Source of the DNA: CAYMST01 sp964393115
GTDB lineage: Bacteria; Bacteroidota; Bacteroidia; Cytophagales; Cyclobacteriaceae
Direction: 5' to 3'
Length of the DNA: 7,512 bases
Assembly (NCBI GenBank): GCA_964393115.1
Contig: CAYMST010000236.1
Location: forward strand, 1-7,512
This document shows, in pieces, positions 7,329-7,512 of the stretch. Position numbers and translations under genes: made by a program. Every line of letters begins with the position of its first letter. Within the stretch, counting starts at the first letter, position 1. The notes below the pieces were generated by a model. That model worked only from the letters and a program-made list of their open reading frames with translations. It was not told the DNA's origin and did no database searches.

Positions 7329-7512
7329 ATGGATTATTTGAATGAGGCTCTAGCATGGCACCCCCAATATGGGCGTGCTATGCTAGAAAATGAAGAAATT
7401 GTTCTGATTGGCGAAAAAAGTCAATTTACCTTACAAAAAGGAGAATTTGATGAGGTGCTCTCTATGATTCTAGATCATGACGGCATCACAGATGACATAG
7501 GGCTAGTAGAGG
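7329..7512 (+). CDS. Probable RRE-containing TOMM leader-binding/cyclodehydratase subunit (N-terminal fragment)
   Basis: From the ATG at 7329 the frame is open for 61 codons to the right edge. The fragment contains NEEIVLIGEKSQFTLQKGEF followed by a helix-rich stretch with LDHDGITDDI. This order (a strand with vLLigE, then l.kG.f..vl, then an acidic D-G-x-T-D-x-I turn) resembles the N-terminal RiPP recognition element of TOMM leader-peptide-binding and ThiF/E1-like cyclodehydratase proteins. These bind the precursor leader and deliver it to a YcaO partner or domain. It starts 9 bases after the precursor stop codon, so the two are almost certainly co-transcribed and perhaps translationally coupled. 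No Shine-Dalgarno sequence is obvious. Whether the full protein carries ThiF, YcaO or another domain cannot be seen. The call depends on a short fragment plus gene context. Confidence 0.62.
   Translation, partial: MDYLNEALAWHPQYGRAMLENEEIVLIGEKSQFTLQKGEFDEVLSMILDHDGITDDIGLVE

Noticed and set aside
1..7512. CRISPR array, tRNA/rRNA genes, insertion sequence or transposase
   Set aside because: No regularly spaced repeats, no cloverleaf-like stretch and no transposase motifs were seen on either strand.

Overview
This window looks like part of a TOMM (thiazole/oxazole-modified microcin, a RiPP class) biosynthetic locus. The host is probably a member of the Bacteroidota. The base composition is moderately AT-rich, no gene start has a convincing Shine-Dalgarno sequence, and the intergenic DNA is AT-rich. 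The phylum is an inference from style, because no taxonomic marker gene is present. An 18-base run of N shows this is a draft assembly.

Layout, left to right. Bases 1-791 (minus strand) carry the N-terminal 263 codons of a subtilisin-family (S8) serine protease. It resembles the cytoplasmic intracellular subtilisins and runs off the left edge. Bases 792-1173 are a divergent, gene-free regulatory region containing a perfect 15-bp palindrome. A plus-strand gene set follows: an FHA-domain protein with a C-terminal winged-helix-like region (1174-2106), then a 1308-residue protein (2131-6057) built from a Ser/Thr kinase, a degenerate class III cyclase domain, an AAA/STAND-type ATPase and TPR-like repeats. 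After a 71-base gap with a 9-bp inverted repeat come a probable TOMM precursor protein of about 396 residues (6129-7319) and, 9 bases later, the beginning of a probable RRE-containing leader-binding/cyclodehydratase gene (7329 to the right edge).

How the parts could work together. The precursor has a nitrile-hydratase-like leader helix motif and ends in Phe-Thr-Cys-Ser, so its last three residues are all potential azoline-forming residues. The downstream RRE protein would bind the leader and present that tail to the modifying enzymes, which should lie beyond the right edge. The kinase fusion and the FHA protein look like a phospho-relay: the kinase produces phosphothreonine, the FHA domain reads it, and the winged helix may act on DNA. 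The S8 protease has no signal peptide and is a candidate for maturing or removing the very long leader. These functional links are inferred from domain content and gene order.

The points most worth following up are the internally duplicated precursor, whose N-terminal copy has lost the Cys-containing tail; the pseudo-cyclase, which lacks both metal-binding Asp residues; and the kinase/FHA control module attached to a RiPP pathway.
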